Part shown: positions 1 through 8,325 of the stretch, one piece after another | Numbering within the stretch: the first letter of the stretch is position 1 | Layout: each line of letters starts with the position of its first letter | Origin: CAWBNS01 sp964445105 | GTDB taxonomy: Bacteria > Chlamydiota > Chlamydiia > Chlamydiales > JAJFMA01 | Direction of reading: 5' to 3' | Assembly (NCBI GenBank): GCA_964445105.1 | Contig: CAYUJS010000007.1 | Span: forward strand, 1-53,415 | Length of the DNA stretch: 53,415 nt | Position numbers and translations under genes: made by a program | The notes under the pieces: model-generated | Told to the model about the DNA's origin: nothing | Databases searched by the model: none | What the model saw: the letters and a program-made list of their open reading frames with translations, nothing else

Positions 1-38
1 TTCAATTCTAAGGCTGAAAAAAACGGTCATCTAACCAA

Positions 39-60
39 ATTGTAGTGACGAATCTACAAT
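39..60 (-). terminator. Weak hairpin downstream of the polysaccharide operon
   Basis: A 7-bp perfect inverted repeat (ATTGTAG / CTACAAT) with an 8-nt loop lies past the 3' end of the minus-strand operon. No uridine run follows directly on the minus strand, although an A-rich stretch on the plus strand at about 18-24 gives a T run further on. It may end the operon transcript; the evidence is only the hairpin and its position. Confidence 0.25.
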
Positions 61-88
61 CTCTCCGAGGGAAATCTCTGAACTTGGG

Positions 89-250
89 TTATGCCCTCAC
101 TCTTCGCTTGTTGGGTTTTTTAAGATTGTCTAGTCGATAGCGCTCTCCATTAAGCGTTATTTCCACCTCACAGCATATCCAGGGAGAATCAAGATTTATT
201 TGGAGATAGGTTTTTAGCGCCCCTAGAAGAGCTGATACATTTCTAGCCAT
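89..250 (-). CDS. Possible small hypothetical protein (53 aa)
   Basis: A short ORF overlaps the last 28 bases of the glycosyltransferase gene in another frame and ends at a TAA. The ATG at 250 is preferred over a TTG at 271. The product is basic at its C-terminus, with no signal peptide or recognised motif. It could be translationally coupled to the glycosyltransferase, be the 3' tail of a decayed gene, or be chance. I do not recognise it. Confidence 0.2.
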   Translation of the reverse strand: MARNVSALLGALKTYLQINLDSPWICCEVEITLNGERYRLDNLKKPNKRRVRA

Positions 251-1452
251 TTGTCGGCTATTTGCGACCAATCATAGTTGAGTACTTGTTGCTTGCCCTC
301 TGCTATTAAGTGACTGCACAGAGCGGCGTCAGCGGCTAAGCGCTCTAAGTGGGCGATGAGCATTTTTTCATCGCCATCTGGAAAATGTAGGCTATCCACG
401 CCGCCTTGTGTAAAGCCAGGTATCCCGCCGACAGAGCTAGCTACGACAGGGACTCCTGCCGCCCAAGCTTCTAACACTACGATACCAAAAGGCTCGTGGT
501 GTGAGGGTAGCACAAAAATTGTGGCGCCCTTGTAGGCGCTAGCTAGCAGTGGGTCGTGGGGCGCCAGTCCCGGAATGAGCAGGACTTTGTCTTGCAAACC
601 CAGTGTCGTGATCGCAGTGCGAATTTTTTGCGCATATTCCTCCATCGCTATCGCGCCGATGAGCACTAGCTGGTAAGTGGGATGGCGGGTCACAAACTTG
701 GCAAAAGCGTTTAGCAGAAGAAGCTGATTTTTTTGGGTTTCCAATCGAGAGACGCATAGAATGTAGGGCTTGTTGTGGAGCCCAAATTGCTGGCGAAAAA
801 GCTGCCTATCGCCATTGGCAAACTGGTCGTTGTTCACACCGTTGGGTAGGTAGAAGAGCTGTTTTTGCGGAAATTCTTCACGCATTCGACACCATTCATC
901 TTTACCGACGCAGATGATACCGTTGGCATCCTCCAGTACCCTTCGCGCGCCAAGCAGCCAGCCGAATGGCTTTCCCCACTCCCACTTGTCTTCAAACGGT
1001 TGCTGCATCTTTTTTGCTTGATCAGTAGGTAAAGTGAAGTGACCGCCGTGAATGCTGACTACATAAGGTATGCCTTTGAGACGAGCTACTGTGCGGGCTA
1101 TGCCGCCCAGGCGGTGTTGTACGTGCGTATGAATCAGTGAGACTCCTGGTTCATGCCATAGCGCGTTTAACAAAGACAAACTCAAAGGATTTCCCCCCTT
1201 TAGTTCCATCTGACTGTGGTTATCCTTTGAGAGGCCAAACCAGGGAAACATATATGCACATCGTTGTACAGGTACGTTTTTAACCAACTCTAACCCTGGT
1301 TTAGAGAGCATATCCGTGCAAAATATTTTGGCCTCAAGTCCTCGTTGGATAAGCTTTGAGGATATATTATGAACAACGGACTCGGTTCCGCCCCATTTTT
1401 CTTCCGTAAACCGGCGCATTACATGCGCTATTTTAAAGGGCCGGTTTGTCAC
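223..1452 (-). CDS. GT4-family glycosyltransferase (409 aa)
   Basis: This is a retaining GT-B glycosyltransferase, expected to add a sugar to a lipid-linked or surface glycan from a nucleotide-sugar donor at the cytoplasmic membrane. The N-terminal Rossmann half contains IHTHVQHRLGG and VVSIHGGH. The C-terminal half has YILCVSRLETQKN, SHHEPFGIVVLEAWAAG (the GT4 EX7E-type signature) and PVVASSVGGIP. The GTG at 1452 is chosen because its GTGA overlaps the stop of the upstream flippase gene, a typical coupling arrangement. A longer open frame to 1719 only reads through the flippase gene and gives a low-complexity, non-homologous N-terminus. It is the last recognised gene of the polysaccharide operon. 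The acceptor and sugar cannot be told from the sequence. Confidence 0.85.
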   Translation of the reverse strand: MTNRPFKIAHVMRRFTEEKWGGTESVVHNISSKLIQRGLEAKIFCTDMLSKPGLELVKNVPVQRCAYMFPWFGLSKDNHSQMELKGGNPLSLSLLNALWHEPGVSLIHTHVQHRLGGIARTVARLKGIPYVVSIHGGHFTLPTDQAKKMQQPFEDKWEWGKPFGWLLGARRVLEDANGIICVGKDEWCRMREEFPQKQLFYLPNGVNNDQFANGDRQLFRQQFGLHNKPYILCVSRLETQKNQLLLLNAFAKFVTRHPTYQLVLIGAIAMEEYAQKIRTAITTLGLQDKVLLIPGLAPHDPLLASAYKGATIFVLPSHHEPFGIVVLEAWAAGVPVVASSVGGIPGFTQGGVDSLHFPDGDEKMLIAHLERLAADAALCSHLIAEGKQQVLNYDWSQIADKWLEMYQLF

Positions 1453-2993
1453 GAGGTAAAGAAATCTAATACGCGGTTGAATTGAGGGATGCCTATAGCG
1501 CGAAAACGCTCGGTATCTGGCGGGCGCACGAGGTGCAGTAGCTTGAGAATAAGCGCCCAGGCGCCGAGGTAAAGCACTGCCATGAGGGCCAGTACGGGTA
1601 AACTTGGGGACGGCAGTAGCAGGTAGAGGAGGGCTGCTAGCACGACGGCAGGTGTGGTAGTGCGCAGGGCAAAAGACCAGGGAAAATAGAGGCCGCCAAG
1701 CAGGCCTCTGATGATCCAAAGTTTGATGGGAGCGGTGATGAAAAAAGTCGCTGTAACAGCTATGAGAGCACCTGGCACACCGTAGTGTTTGATAAAGAAA
1801 TAATCCAGCAGGAGATTAACAAGCAGCTGTAGCAGGTTCAGCCAGGTCGTTTTAGCCACTTTCTCGCTAGCGATCAGCGCCATGCTTAGGGGTACCCAAA
1901 GCAGCGTAAGCGCTTGGAAAAGACAAAAATAGGCTGCAATATACCCTGCAGAAGCCATCTTTTCACCATAGATGACGATGACGGCTTGCGGGGCAAAAAA
2001 CACGCCTAAGCAACTTAAGGGTAGGCAGACGATGGTCAGGATTTGGTACATCCCCGCGATCAATGCGCCTAAACTATCTTGATGTTTGGCATAGGACTCA
2101 GCGAAAGCTGAGGTAAATAAGGCGTGGAGAGCCAAAGGGATAAAGGTGAGCAGAAGGTTAGCTAACATATAGCCTAAGGCGTACTGACCGACCACTTGCG
2201 CGGTGGCAAAATACCCTAGGAAAAAGATTTCAGAGTACTGCTGCAAAAATTTGTTTGTGAGAGCATTGGCTAAGGTTGGCAGCGAGAGGGTAAGTAGGCG
2301 TTTGCGACCGATTCCTGCCCCGGAAGAGTGCGCTTTCCACCGCATCATAAACAGTACCAAGAGTGAGAGGCCGAATAGAGAGATCGCGGCGATAGAGCTG
2401 CTGCAGGACAAAAGGACGTGTTTAACAGACAAGGGTGCGCCCATCCATAGATATAAAAGAAAGAGCGCGGCCTGCAACGTAGAGGTCAAAGCCAAGGTGC
2501 GTGCGCGAAACAAAGCCGTAAACACGTTGTTTAAGTAATCTTTGGCCGTCAGCATGCCTGTTAAAGCCAGGGTTGGCAGAAAAAAAAGAGCAAACTCGAA
2601 ATGCAGAAATTTTGTGACCAAGTCTTGTGCGAGGTAGAGCACTATCCCTATCAAGGCTAATATTAGCATTTCGACTCCAGCTGCGCGCGTGAGAAGGCGC
2701 ACTAAGCCCATACGGTTATGGTGCTGCACAAGCTCTGGCACGTAGCGTAGAAGCGCAATGTTCAGGCCAAACGCGCATAGCACCGCGAGGTTCTCTGCCA
2801 GGCCGTTGAGAAGGCTGTAGATGCCGTACTGAGCCGGTCCCAGTCCGCGCACGATTACGATCGAAATAATGAAATAGAGGACAAATGTAAAAACCTTGCT
2901 CGCGACAATCCAGGGGACTGATGCGATTGCGTGTTTGGAGAAAAAAAATTCGGCAGAGGCTGGTGAATTCTGCACAAAGCGTCCGGATGTCAT
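1449..2993 (-). CDS. Wzx-like polysaccharide flippase (MOP superfamily, 514 aa)
   Basis: This is a polytopic inner-membrane protein expected to flip lipid-linked oligosaccharide repeat units to the periplasm. The sequence is almost wholly hydrophobic, with about 12-14 predicted membrane spans. The N-terminus carries the family-typical SKVFTFVLYFIISIVIVRGLGPAQYGIYSL region, and basic or polar loops separate the spans. Length fits Wzx/RfbX proteins (about 400-520 aa). It lies 8 bp after the second Wza-like exporter and overlaps the glycosyltransferase start, so the three are probably co-transcribed. I see no Wzy polymerase or Wzy-like ligase in the window; polymerisation may be encoded elsewhere, or the glycan may be a single unit. 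Confidence 0.8.
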   Translation of the reverse strand: MTSGRFVQNSPASAEFFFSKHAIASVPWIVASKVFTFVLYFIISIVIVRGLGPAQYGIYSLLNGLAENLAVLCAFGLNIALLRYVPELVQHHNRMGLVRLLTRAAGVEMLILALIGIVLYLAQDLVTKFLHFEFALFFLPTLALTGMLTAKDYLNNVFTALFRARTLALTSTLQAALFLLYLWMGAPLSVKHVLLSCSSSIAAISLFGLSLLVLFMMRWKAHSSGAGIGRKRLLTLSLPTLANALTNKFLQQYSEIFFLGYFATAQVVGQYALGYMLANLLLTFIPLALHALFTSAFAESYAKHQDSLGALIAGMYQILTIVCLPLSCLGVFFAPQAVIVIYGEKMASAGYIAAYFCLFQALTLLWVPLSMALIASEKVAKTTWLNLLQLLVNLLLDYFFIKHYGVPGALIAVTATFFITAPIKLWIIRGLLGGLYFPWSFALRTTTPAVVLAALLYLLLPSPSLPVLALMAVLYLGAWALILKLLHLVRPPDTERFRAIGIPQFNRVLDFFTS

Positions 2994-3001
2994 AAGCTTC
3001 T

Positions 3002-4072
3002 TTAAGGTGCTCCCAAAGGATAAGGATTGAAGATCGGGACAAAACCGCCACTGGGGATCACATTCACGTTTTGGAGCTGGGCATCTGCCCCCGTGACAGA
3101 CTCATAAGCGCGCTGGCCGAAGATGGAAAAGGCGCTTCCCACAAAGGTGCGCACCGCGAACCGAGAGAGCTCGCGCACATAGTCAAATTTGCGTGGCGGT
3201 AGGTAGACGATATCGCCAGGGATTAGCGCAAAGTCCGCACAGTACCCTTTGAAGATGCGATTGATGTCTATGTAGAACGTATATGGCTCAGCCAACGATC
3301 CTCGTACAACTACCGCGCGCGAGCTGGCCTGAAGCGAGGGGCCGCCAGCCATGATAATGGCCTCACCCAACGTAATTTTGTTCACGTACCCCAATGTCCC
3401 TGGGCTGAACACTTCTCCCATCACGTAGATGTTTTTGTCGAGAGAGCTTGGGATATAGATGTAATCTCCCCCCTGCAGTTCGACGTCCTGCTCCAGGTCG
3501 CCCTCTTCTACAAGGCGTCTGAAGTCCACCGGTATATACTCACCTGCGCGCGTTAGAAAGGCGTGATCGAGGTCCGCTAACTCAATTGTTTGCGTGCGAT
3601 AGTTGCCGGAGGGAAACCCACCGGCTCTACAAAGTGCGGTGAGTACGGTTTCTTGGCCCAGCAAGGTTTTTTTTCCGGGGATGTTGATCTCGCCTAAAAT
3701 CGTGTAGTGCTGCCCGGCAAATTCTATCGGTGTCACGTTTATGTAGGTAAAGCGGTAGATTTTCTTGATCCGCTCGTTCATCTCCTCCCGAGCTTCATTT
3801 ATATTTTTGCCGACCACATTGACTGACCCTACCAAGGGATAAGAGATGTTGCCATAGCTGTCGACGGTTACTTCGCGCTCGGTATTTGCTTCGCCATAAA
3901 TAGAAACAAGCAGCCGATCACCAATATGAAGCTTATAGAGCTTGGGAGCATGCTGCTGGTTCGGTGCATGCGGAGAAGCGCTGCTTTTTGGCGCCTCTTG
4001 CGTCGGATTTTGTGCTGAAAGGGCACTGACATAGAGGAGCAATAGCCCTAACGATCTCCAGAATTTGTTCAT
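3002..4072 (-). CDS. Second Wza-like polysaccharide export protein with SLBB domains (356 aa)
   Basis: This is a periplasmic or outer-membrane polysaccharide export protein. A cleavable signal peptide (MNKFWRSLGLLLLYVSALSAQ) is followed by a proline/serine-rich linker, then the Poly_export region (YKLHIGDRLLVSIYGEAN, residues about 45-130) and two SLBB-like segments (YTILGEINIPGKK and YVMGEVFSPGTL). It shares a C-terminal block with its upstream neighbour: GDIVYLPP followed by RELSRFAVRTFVGSAFS. The two are therefore tandem paralogues. Unlike the neighbour it has no lipobox, so it may be a soluble partner or form a mixed export channel. The gap to the upstream gene is 15 bp. Confidence 0.8.
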   Translation of the reverse strand: MNKFWRSLGLLLLYVSALSAQNPTQEAPKSSASPHAPNQQHAPKLYKLHIGDRLLVSIYGEANTEREVTVDSYGNISYPLVGSVNVVGKNINEAREEMNERIKKIYRFTYINVTPIEFAGQHYTILGEINIPGKKTLLGQETVLTALCRAGGFPSGNYRTQTIELADLDHAFLTRAGEYIPVDFRRLVEEGDLEQDVELQGGDYIYIPSSLDKNIYVMGEVFSPGTLGYVNKITLGEAIIMAGGPSLQASSRAVVVRGSLAEPYTFYIDINRIFKGYCADFALIPGDIVYLPPRKFDYVRELSRFAVRTFVGSAFSIFGQRAYESVTGADAQLQNVNVIPSGGFVPIFNPYPLGAP

Positions 4073-4087
4073 ATCGATTGCACTCCG

Positions 4088-5248
4088 CTAGTCGATCAGT
4101 TTATTGGCCTCATAGGCAGCGACGTTACTGATAAAGGAGCCAATGAACGCGTCGATGGCAATTTTAACTAGTTCTCGCCCAAATCTCATTTCTTTGTTTG
4201 GTACATAGACGATATCGCCAGGGTGCAGGTAGATGTCTTTGGCGTCTCCAGAGAGGATCGTCAAAAAGTCCGCTCTAATGACACGAGGACAAGAAAAATT
4301 GCCCCTAATGATGAGCACGTCGCGCCAGTTGCCCCGCGCGTAAGGGTCCCGTATAAAGCGTCCATACGCAGGCGACAAGGCTCCGACTAGCGTCAAATCA
4401 TCTTTGTAGGGCGAAGCATTGCCACCAAACGGCCCTAGGATATAAACCAAATTGTTCATAGAGGAGGCAATGTAAACATAGTCGCCCGGGCGCAAATAGA
4501 CGTTTTGCTCCTCGCGACCCTCATTGATGAGTGCACTGAAATCCACGTTGAGTTTCTTGCCATTATGGATGACATAGGATTCGTTTAAGCTGGCCAGCTG
4601 GATGGTGCTGCCTTGTGAGTTGGCGCCTAGTACCCCGCCCGCATCCGCCAGCGCCTGACGAATGTTAACGGAGCTAATTAAGGGATAGACCCCCGGCCGG
4701 CCTACTTGGCCAAGAACCATGTAGTAGTCAGCCGCTTTGACCTTGGCGACCAGGGAAACGCTAGGACTGGTATAAATCGCGGCCATTCGCTCTTCCAGTT
4801 CCTTTGCGAGCTCTTCGAGTGTTTTTCCCTCAGCCTTGATTGAAGGGAGGTAGAGATAGTAGATATGTCCATCTGGCGCTACCACCAGTTCGCTGGCCGT
4901 GTTTTCATCGTGCGTGAAGATAGAGACTTCGAGAACGTCTCCTTTGTGAATCTGATAAGGCTCATCATGCGGCTGTAGAGGCTGTAAATCCGCTTCGGCG
5001 ATCTGTGTTCTGCCTTCGTCCGCCTCGGGGTCTTCATCTTCTGGTGCGTAATCCATGATCACGGGAGGGTAATAGACCATTACCTCAGGTCGGCGGCCTG
5101 AACATTTACACAGACAGCTATCGCATGCTAGCCGATAGGTACAGCATCCTTTTTTTACGACGCGCACGCAGCTGGTGAGCGAGCCGTACACCAAGATAGC
5201 TAGCAGCAGTCCTATAAGGGATAATTTACGCCGAATTTGCATGTCCAT
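4088..5248 (-). CDS. Wza-like polysaccharide export lipoprotein with SLBB domains (386 aa)
   Basis: This is a candidate outer-membrane exporter for the polysaccharide. The N-terminus is a lipoprotein signal peptide ending in a lipobox (LTSC, Cys about 27), followed by a cysteine-rich stretch (CCTYRLACDSCLCKC) that is unusual for the family. The Poly_export motif YQIHKGDVLEVSIFTHDE lies near residue 100, followed by SLBB-type repeats (YYMVLGQVGRPGVYPL, VYILGPFGGN) and a conserved tail (GDIVYVPNKEMRFGREL). The start ATG follows the Wzc stop by 3 bp, indicating tight coupling. The extra cysteines could form disulfides in the oxidised envelope that chlamydiae rely on; that is inference. Confidence 0.83.
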   Translation of the reverse strand: MDMQIRRKLSLIGLLLAILVYGSLTSCVRVVKKGCCTYRLACDSCLCKCSGRRPEVMVYYPPVIMDYAPEDEDPEADEGRTQIAEADLQPLQPHDEPYQIHKGDVLEVSIFTHDENTASELVVAPDGHIYYLYLPSIKAEGKTLEELAKELEERMAAIYTSPSVSLVAKVKAADYYMVLGQVGRPGVYPLISSVNIRQALADAGGVLGANSQGSTIQLASLNESYVIHNGKKLNVDFSALINEGREEQNVYLRPGDYVYIASSMNNLVYILGPFGGNASPYKDDLTLVGALSPAYGRFIRDPYARGNWRDVLIIRGNFSCPRVIRADFLTILSGDAKDIYLHPGDIVYVPNKEMRFGRELVKIAIDAFIGSFISNVAAYEANKLID

Positions 5249-5251
5249 ATC

Positions 5252-7435
5252 CTACGCTCTGGGCTGTGGGCTGGAGCCATGATCTTTGGGCGTGTTTTTT
5301 ACGAAGAGCTTTTTAAATTTGGCCCACAGCCCGAAGTTGACTCGATGGCTTTCGCTGCGGATGCGCGCATCGTCTACAAATATATCCAACATACGATTGA
5401 GGATAAGCCCCAGCGGCTTGATGCGGTGAAATTCCAGACCCTTAAAGCAGTCGTTGAGCTGTTTACGGCTGGTTTTTTCCGACGAAACGATATAAACCGA
5501 TTGGTCTGCCAGGCTGAGTACGTTAATCGCGTAATCTTCTGTCAGCAGCCCTGGTAGGTCTAGAATAACTACCTGGTAGCGCTCGCGCAAAAGAGCCATC
5601 AATTCTCGCATCTTTGGGGTTTTTACTAACTCTTTCATGTCGGTGTCTTTGCCCGTGGTAAGCCGCGCTGGCGCGCTGTTGTAAACGAGGTCGCTAAAGG
5701 AACACTGTCCACGCAGGAACTGTTCAATTTTGCATTTGCCTGCCTCGTGCCCTGCAAAGAACGGGTTCTTCTTATAGTCGAACTCGACGACGACAGCACA
5801 GCGGCCCAATTTCTGGTAAAAACGGGCCAAATAATAGGCAAACAAACTTTTGCCCTCACCATCTTGCGAGCTGGCGATTCCTAGGACAAACTGCCCCATG
5901 CGTCCTGTGTGTAGGTCGATGGCTTCTTCGAGCGTACGAATGAAGAAACGTAATTGTTGCTCCAGCGCGTTACGATCTTTCATATGAAGCTTTAGCTCCG
6001 GCATGGACATGATGCAGGGGATGTTGTAGTGGTTTTGTACCTCGATAGGCGTTCGTAGACGCGTATCGAACAGTTCTAAAGCTGCAGCCAAAGTTGTACC
6101 TGCTACCACGCCTAAGAGAAAGCCGATTAGTGGCAGCAGCTCAATAAGGACTGATTCGTGTGGTGTGGCCTTACTGGCGTTCATATACAACTCAAGATCG
6201 CCCTTACCCACTTTCATCAGGGTTTCAGCGGCCTTAACAAATTGTTCGGCCCCCTTGAGATTGTCCTCATCTGTCTGTTTTTCTGTTATATAGCGTGTCA
6301 GCACCATCTGCACTTCGGGGAGATTATCGATTTCTTTTTGCTTTGCAGCGTACTCCATGGCCAAGTCATCGCGAAGTTTTTGTGCAGAGCGCACTTTCCC
6401 CCTGAGGTTCATCAAAGTTATATTGACCTGGTCTTTCAATGGATTGGAGCTGGTTTCAGCCGCCAGCCCAGCTGTTTGGTCGCCAGGCGTACCTTGGGGA
6501 GGGGCGGCCGCTATTTTCTGTAGTTCTTCTACCTGTGCTTCAAGGATCTTAATCTTCGGGTTTTCTGCTGCATAGCGCGTGCGGGCATCCATTAGGGAAA
6601 GCTCGGCTTGTGTTAACAAACGCTGTGCAGGGCTCTCTCCTAAGATAGCCCTCGAAACTCTGTCCGGCAGTTTGGCCGCTTCTCGTCTTAGGTTTTCATA
6701 CTCGATTAAGCTGCTGTTAAAGTTTTCACTGGCTTGTGATAGCCGCGTCTGTAGGTCTAGTAAACCTTTAATCGACAATGAGCCTTCGGGATTCAACTCA
6801 AAGAATTTATTTTTGGAACGAAATACTGCAATCTCCTTCGAGTCGACGCCAATTTTGTCGCGCAGGCTGTCTGCCTGCCTTCTAAAATAGTCGTAAGCTA
6901 CCTTTAGCTGGCGCTTAGCAAATTCCTGCGTATTTTTAACCACCACCTGTGCAAGAGTATTGGCGATGTCCACCGCTACACTAGGGGTATCTGCTACCAC
7001 TTGTATATCCAGCAGGTTGGAATCGCCGATAGGCGGGATTACACTAATCATTTTTTTTAGCTGCTTCTCGGTGTATTCAAGTCCCAAAATAGCGCGTACG
7101 GCGCTCAGGTTTTCCGGTAGGGTGATCACCTCAGTAGCTGACGAAATGGTGAAGTGCGCTAAGGGAAATCCGTTAGGCAAAAGTTTGGATGAATCCATTT
7201 GATACATCAGGTACGAATCCGCCACAAAACCCTTGCAGAGTCGATGTGAAAGCAACCCGAATAGTCCCGTGGCTAGTAAAGCGACTAAAATGATTAACCA
7301 AGTTCTGCGTAACACCCCGCGATAAATGCGGCGAAAATCAATCCGAGAGGCAAGGTCGTCCAGGCTATATTCTTTAACCAAATGTAGCCGCTTGGAATCG
7401 CACCTACTCGACGCGCTCTCGCCCTCCAATTTCAT
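5252..7435 (-). CDS. Wzc-like polysaccharide co-polymerase with BY-kinase-type ATPase domain (727 aa)
   Basis: This is an inner-membrane chain-length/co-polymerase protein fused to a CpsD/BY-kinase-type P-loop domain. TM1 is near residues 46-66 and TM2 near 429-451, bracketing a long periplasmic Wzz-type coiled-coil region. The cytoplasmic ATPase has Walker A (SSQDGEGKS, about 522-530), a Walker A'-like strand (VVVEFDYKK) and Walker B (VVILDLPGL). Genuine bacterial tyrosine kinases end in a tyrosine cluster; this C-terminus (HRVNFGLWAKFKKLF then a basic/proline tail) has none, so autophosphorylation control is doubtful. The ATG at 7435 has GGAG 9 bases upstream and is preferred to a TTG at 7450. 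It is the first gene of the operon. Confidence 0.85.
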   Translation of the reverse strand: MKLEGESASSRCDSKRLHLVKEYSLDDLASRIDFRRIYRGVLRRTWLIILVALLATGLFGLLSHRLCKGFVADSYLMYQMDSSKLLPNGFPLAHFTISSATEVITLPENLSAVRAILGLEYTEKQLKKMISVIPPIGDSNLLDIQVVADTPSVAVDIANTLAQVVVKNTQEFAKRQLKVAYDYFRRQADSLRDKIGVDSKEIAVFRSKNKFFELNPEGSLSIKGLLDLQTRLSQASENFNSSLIEYENLRREAAKLPDRVSRAILGESPAQRLLTQAELSLMDARTRYAAENPKIKILEAQVEELQKIAAAPPQGTPGDQTAGLAAETSSNPLKDQVNITLMNLRGKVRSAQKLRDDLAMEYAAKQKEIDNLPEVQMVLTRYITEKQTDEDNLKGAEQFVKAAETLMKVGKGDLELYMNASKATPHESVLIELLPLIGFLLGVVAGTTLAAALELFDTRLRTPIEVQNHYNIPCIMSMPELKLHMKDRNALEQQLRFFIRTLEEAIDLHTGRMGQFVLGIASSQDGEGKSLFAYYLARFYQKLGRCAVVVEFDYKKNPFFAGHEAGKCKIEQFLRGQCSFSDLVYNSAPARLTTGKDTDMKELVKTPKMRELMALLRERYQVVILDLPGLLTEDYAINVLSLADQSVYIVSSEKTSRKQLNDCFKGLEFHRIKPLGLILNRMLDIFVDDARIRSESHRVNFGLWAKFKKLFVKNTPKDHGSSPQPRA

Positions 7436-7473
7436 CTCGAGAATCTCCAAATTACACGGTGCTTACCAGACAT

Positions 7474-7502
7474 ACCTAATTTATCCAGTCTCATAAAGTC
7501 AA
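7474..7502 (-). promoter_or_regulatory. Candidate promoter of the polysaccharide operon
   Basis: On the minus strand a TTGACT -35-like hexamer (7502-7497) stands 17 bp before a weak TTAGGT -10-like hexamer (7479-7474), about 40 bp upstream of the wzc-like start. The -35 is good and the -10 poor. Confidence 0.3.
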
Positions 7503-7590
7503 TATTTTATTTTAGAAGAAAACGGGCTGCGCAAGCGTAGCTTAAAGGGGCTGATCCTTGTACAGTTAGTGCGTTTTGGTGGTTGTGAAA

Positions 7591-7857
7591 CTAGGGATGG
7601 CTAAGTTTCTCTACTGAGTTGCCAGTATTCACCTGGGACCCCTCATCGTAAAAAAAGAGGTCTAAAACCCATTTTAGTTGGTTTTCCATTTCCCAGTGTG
7701 GTCGTAAGGAGCAGAAGAGAGTAGCCTTTGGGCATACTCGTGTATTCCTCTAATGGATTTGGCTGAGGCAAGTATCGCCGCCAAAATAATCAAGAGCATT
7801 CCGTGCAAAGGATAGCGAAGACTTTCCTGCTCGCGAGGATTAGCGATCTCAGTAAAA
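7591..7857 (-). pseudogene. Internally deleted ISAs1-family transposase relic
   Basis: Reading the minus strand below 7858 gives an ISAs1-type transposase N-terminus (FTEIANPREQESLRYPL, then a hydrophobic LLIILAAILASAKSI stretch). This runs almost directly into the family's C-terminal signature (RPHWEMENQLKWVLDLFF, then a YDEGSQVNTGN block) and stops at TAG 7591-7593. Full ISAs1 transposases are roughly 350-400 residues. Here about 85 residues remain, so the catalytic DDE core is missing. This is a dead, internally deleted copy. It lies immediately downstream of another IS relic. Confidence 0.65.
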
Positions 7858-7862
7858 GCGTG

Positions 7863-8159
7863 TTATACTGATTGTTTTTTTGAGGCAGCTCGCATTAGTT
7901 TTTGCAGGTCTTCCTTAGGAGCGTGATTTTTGGGTATCTTGCTAAACTGAGCCTCCTTCTGATTTGTTAGGGTTTTGAAGGTATGAAGGATGTGCCGCCA
8001 TTGCGCTACCTGCTCATCGGATAGTTTGCCAAGCCGGATAACAATTGCTTTGCGCACCTTGTCATTCACCCTGATAGATCGCGCTAAGCTGCAAGATTTG
8101 TATTCTTTCCCCGGGTTTTTCTTTGAACCCCAGTGCAGGTGTAAGTGAGAAAAATCCAT
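7863..8159 (-). pseudogene. N-terminal relic of an IS1634-like transposase (98 aa)
   Basis: A 98-residue basic product begins MDFSHLHLHWGSKKNPGKEY and continues with VRKAIVIRLGKLSDEQVAQW, the layout of the first ~90 residues of IS1634-type transposases. Those normally run to about 500 residues and carry the DDE domain further on, so this is a truncated piece. The segment upstream of its ATG (8160-8210) resembles the segment upstream of an ATG at 53203 near the end of the window, which suggests a second decayed copy of the same element. If expressed it would be only a short basic peptide. Confidence 0.5.
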
Positions 8160-8325
8160 AGAAACGAGTCTACATTCAAATTTACCCGCTTGTTTTAATG
8201 TAGGTGCAAAAAAGAAATAAGTTTAAATAAATTTATATGCGATTATTTTTGAAGCGTAAAGTTAAACGTGATTTTTTGTAAAAAGAACGCCTATATACTG
8301 AATGCTTTTGTAGCTCTTTTTCGCT

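Noticed and set aside
1453..1719. N-terminal 89-residue extension of the glycosyltransferase frame
   Set aside because: It lies wholly within the flippase coding region, has Arg/Pro-rich out-of-frame composition, and a GTGA-overlap start fits better.
7863..8159. 98-residue ORF as a functional DNA-binding protein
   Set aside because: It fits the N-terminus of an IS transposase cut short and sits against another IS relic.
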